Shown: positions 18,252 through 20,000 of the stretch, in pieces
Numbering within the stretch: position 1 is the first letter of the stretch
Layout of the letters: each line of letters begins with the position of its first letter
Assembly (NCBI GenBank): GCA_009176605.1
Contig: SEYY01018492.1
Coordinates: 82,501 to 102,500 of the forward strand
DNA from: Armadillidium nasatum
Taxonomy: Eukaryota > Arthropoda > Malacostraca > Isopoda > Armadillidiidae
DNA length: 20,000 bases
Reading direction: 5' to 3'
Translations under genes and position numbers: made by a program
Notes under the pieces: model-generated
What the model was told of the DNA's origin: nothing
Databases searched by the model: none
The model's input: the letters and a program-made list of their open reading frames with translations, nothing else

Positions 18252-20000
18252 TTTCTGCAACATTCGCGGTCTTTTGTCTAATCTCCACTTTGTCGAACAC
18301 CACCTCTCTTCTTCTAGACCTCATCTCTTGTTCTTAACTGAAAAGCAGGTGTCTGAGTGCTCTGACAGCAAATCCTACTCTGTTTCCTCCTACTGTCTCT
18401 ATCCTCAATTTTCAGACAAAGTCGGATGATGCACATATGTGCCCAACGATGTTGTCTGTTCTCGTGTCTCTAATTTGAAGTCTTCTGAATTCTCTACTTT
18501 ATGGCTTAAACTTTCTCTCAGCTCTACAACTAAATTCATTTGTTCTGTCTTCTTATTTCCTAACTCTACAGACTATCCAAAATTCTTTGACTATCTTAAT
18601 TTCAAAATAAAACACATTCTTTTCTTCTTCTCCTTTCTCCGAAATCATCATTTTAGGTGATTTCAATGTTCACCACCGCCAATGGCTTTCATCTAGTTCT
18701 CATGATTCAGCTGGTGAACTCGCCCACCAATTTTCTATCCAAAGCAACCATGAGCAGTTGGGGCCTCTGCCTATCCGTATCCCTGACTGTTTCAGTGATG
18801 TAGCCAACATACTTGGTCTTGATCTAACTTTTTATTCTTCACCTTGCACTGTTAAACTCTTTCCTTCTCTGTGTTCATCTAATCACCTTCATATCTCTGT
18901 ATCTTATCCTGTCTCTTTAAGTCTTCCGCAAGAAAGGACGGCCACCACTTTCGTCAAGGAGACGTATCTGGCATTTCTGTTTCACTAACTGTTCTGCTTG
19001 CGGTTATACTTTTCTGATTTTCAATGGAATAATTACATGGGATGGGTACCTCTGAGTGTGCAGAGCGAAAAACCGAGGTGATTCTCTCTGGTATGAAAGC
19101 GTACATTGCATATTCTTTCCCTTCTACTAAACCTAACAAACCTTGGTTTAATTCGTCTTGTTCTAGCCCTATCCACCACAGGAATGCTGATTTCAGGAAT
19201 TATCGTTGTCTTCAAACTCCAAAAACTCACGTAATTTGTATTTCATCCCTGAATCGTGCAAAATCTATCCTACGTAAACTAAGAATTCTTCTCTGTAAAA
19301 AAATGCAATAATCTTTCTGGTTCCTCTTCTTCACACTCTTTCTGGCATTTTGAAAAAAAATGCCAATTCTAACTTTGTTTCTTCCTCTTTCCCACATCTA
19401 GTATCATCTAAAGGTTTAATTGTCGTTTTGACTTCTTCTAGAGCTAAACTCTTCGTTCAAACTTTTTCCTCTACTTCAACTTTGGACGATTCCGGAGCTG
19501 TTAATACCCCTTCAACCACCTCCAACTCATGTATGAATAAAATTGTAATTTCTTTTTGTAATTGTATGTAATTTCATTGTATGCTTAAAACTAAGAAAGC
19601 GTACGGTCCTCATGGTATCCCAACTGTGGTTCTCGAAACTTGTGCTTCCGAGCTTGCATCCTGCCTTGGTAAACTATTTCGTCTACGTTTTTCTACTTCA
19701 ACCTTCCCTTCTTGCTGGTAATGTATGCTCATTCAGCCTCTGCCGAAGGAGGGGGACCCCTCTCAACCCTCTAACTATCGTCCAATTTCTTTGACCTCCG
19801 TTCTTTCTAAAGTTTTTGAATCTATCCTTAACAGGAAGATTTGGAAGCATCTCAATTCTTCTAATCTTATCTCTGATCGCGAGTATTGTTTTCGTAAGAA
19901 ACGCTCTACTGGTGATCTTCTTTAGCTTCTCTCTGACTCTTGGTTCTTCCTTCTTCGGTATTTAGGTGAATCTTTTGCTATCGCATTGGACATATCGGAA
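18200..20000 (+). pseudogene. Jockey-like LINE (copy 3), decayed, runs off the window
   Basis: Same lineage as copy 2, but fragmented. Endonuclease: FCNIRGLLSNLHFVEHHLSS (about 18253-18312), TLWLKLSLSSTTKFICSVFL, and GDFNVHHRQW (18657-18686) in another frame. The catalytic Ser-Asp-His reads SNH (in SSNHLHISV, near 18877), so Asp is lost. Reverse transcriptase start: KAYGPHGIPTVVLETCASEL (near 19599), LIQPLPKEGDPSQPSNYRPI (19728-19787), SVLSKVFESILNRK, DREYCFRKKRSTGDLL then TAG (19923), and in a shifted frame LGESFAIALDISE at the window end (motif A). Frameshifts and stops are frequent. It is intermediate in decay between copies 1 and 2, and distinct in sequence from copy 2. Confidence 0.82.

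Noticed and set aside
18235..18260. Splice acceptor TTCTTTTTTTCAG on the plus strand
   Set aside because: The surrounding sequence reads as the N-terminus of the LINE endonuclease right across the site, so the pyrimidine run is ordinary Phe/Leu coding.

Overview
This is repeat-dense, AT-rich animal DNA with no bacterial-style gene organisation. Arthropod, perhaps a crustacean, is my best guess. It rests on the mix of elements: a short Ty1/copia element with copia-type tRNA priming, Jockey-like LINEs, a decayed Tc1/mariner-type transposase, a Polinton-type polymerase relic, and many very long pure (TA)n tracts. No species is diagnosable from the window.

Layout from left to right. Positions 1-455 are AT-rich with no gene. 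Positions 461-4518 hold a structurally complete minus-strand Ty1/copia retrotransposon: near-identical LTRs, 5-bp target duplication CCCTC, primer-binding site and polypurine tract. Its gag-pol frame is broken. Positions 4541-8330 hold a minus-strand relic of a protein-primed family B DNA polymerase of Polinton/Maverick type, its catalytic motifs destroyed. This relic is split by a 480-bp inverted-repeat element (4841-5320) with a 4-bp target duplication. Two small ORFs (8357-8749) lie upstream of the polymerase. Positions 9242-12799 are a mosaic of five (TA)n tracts, tRNA-related SINE-like units, a GC-rich diverged tandem duplication, and a hAT-like element with GC-rich ends that carries a BED-finger ORF. 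Positions 12905-13329 hold the 3' end of a mariner/Tc1-type transposase pseudogene. Three LINE copies of one lineage, at different stages of decay, follow at 13345-14135, 14941-17906 and 18180-20000 (the last runs off the window).

The only convincing host coding sequence is a 113-bp minus-strand exon at 14463-14575. It is bounded by consensus splice sites and encodes a CxxCxC von Willebrand factor C / chordin-like domain segment. The simplest reading is that much of the window is intron of a large host gene filled with nested transposons. No gene here looks able to work as a complete product, apart from that exon as part of a longer host gene. The mobile elements do not form a pathway. Their shared theme is insertion next to, or termination in, (TA)n.
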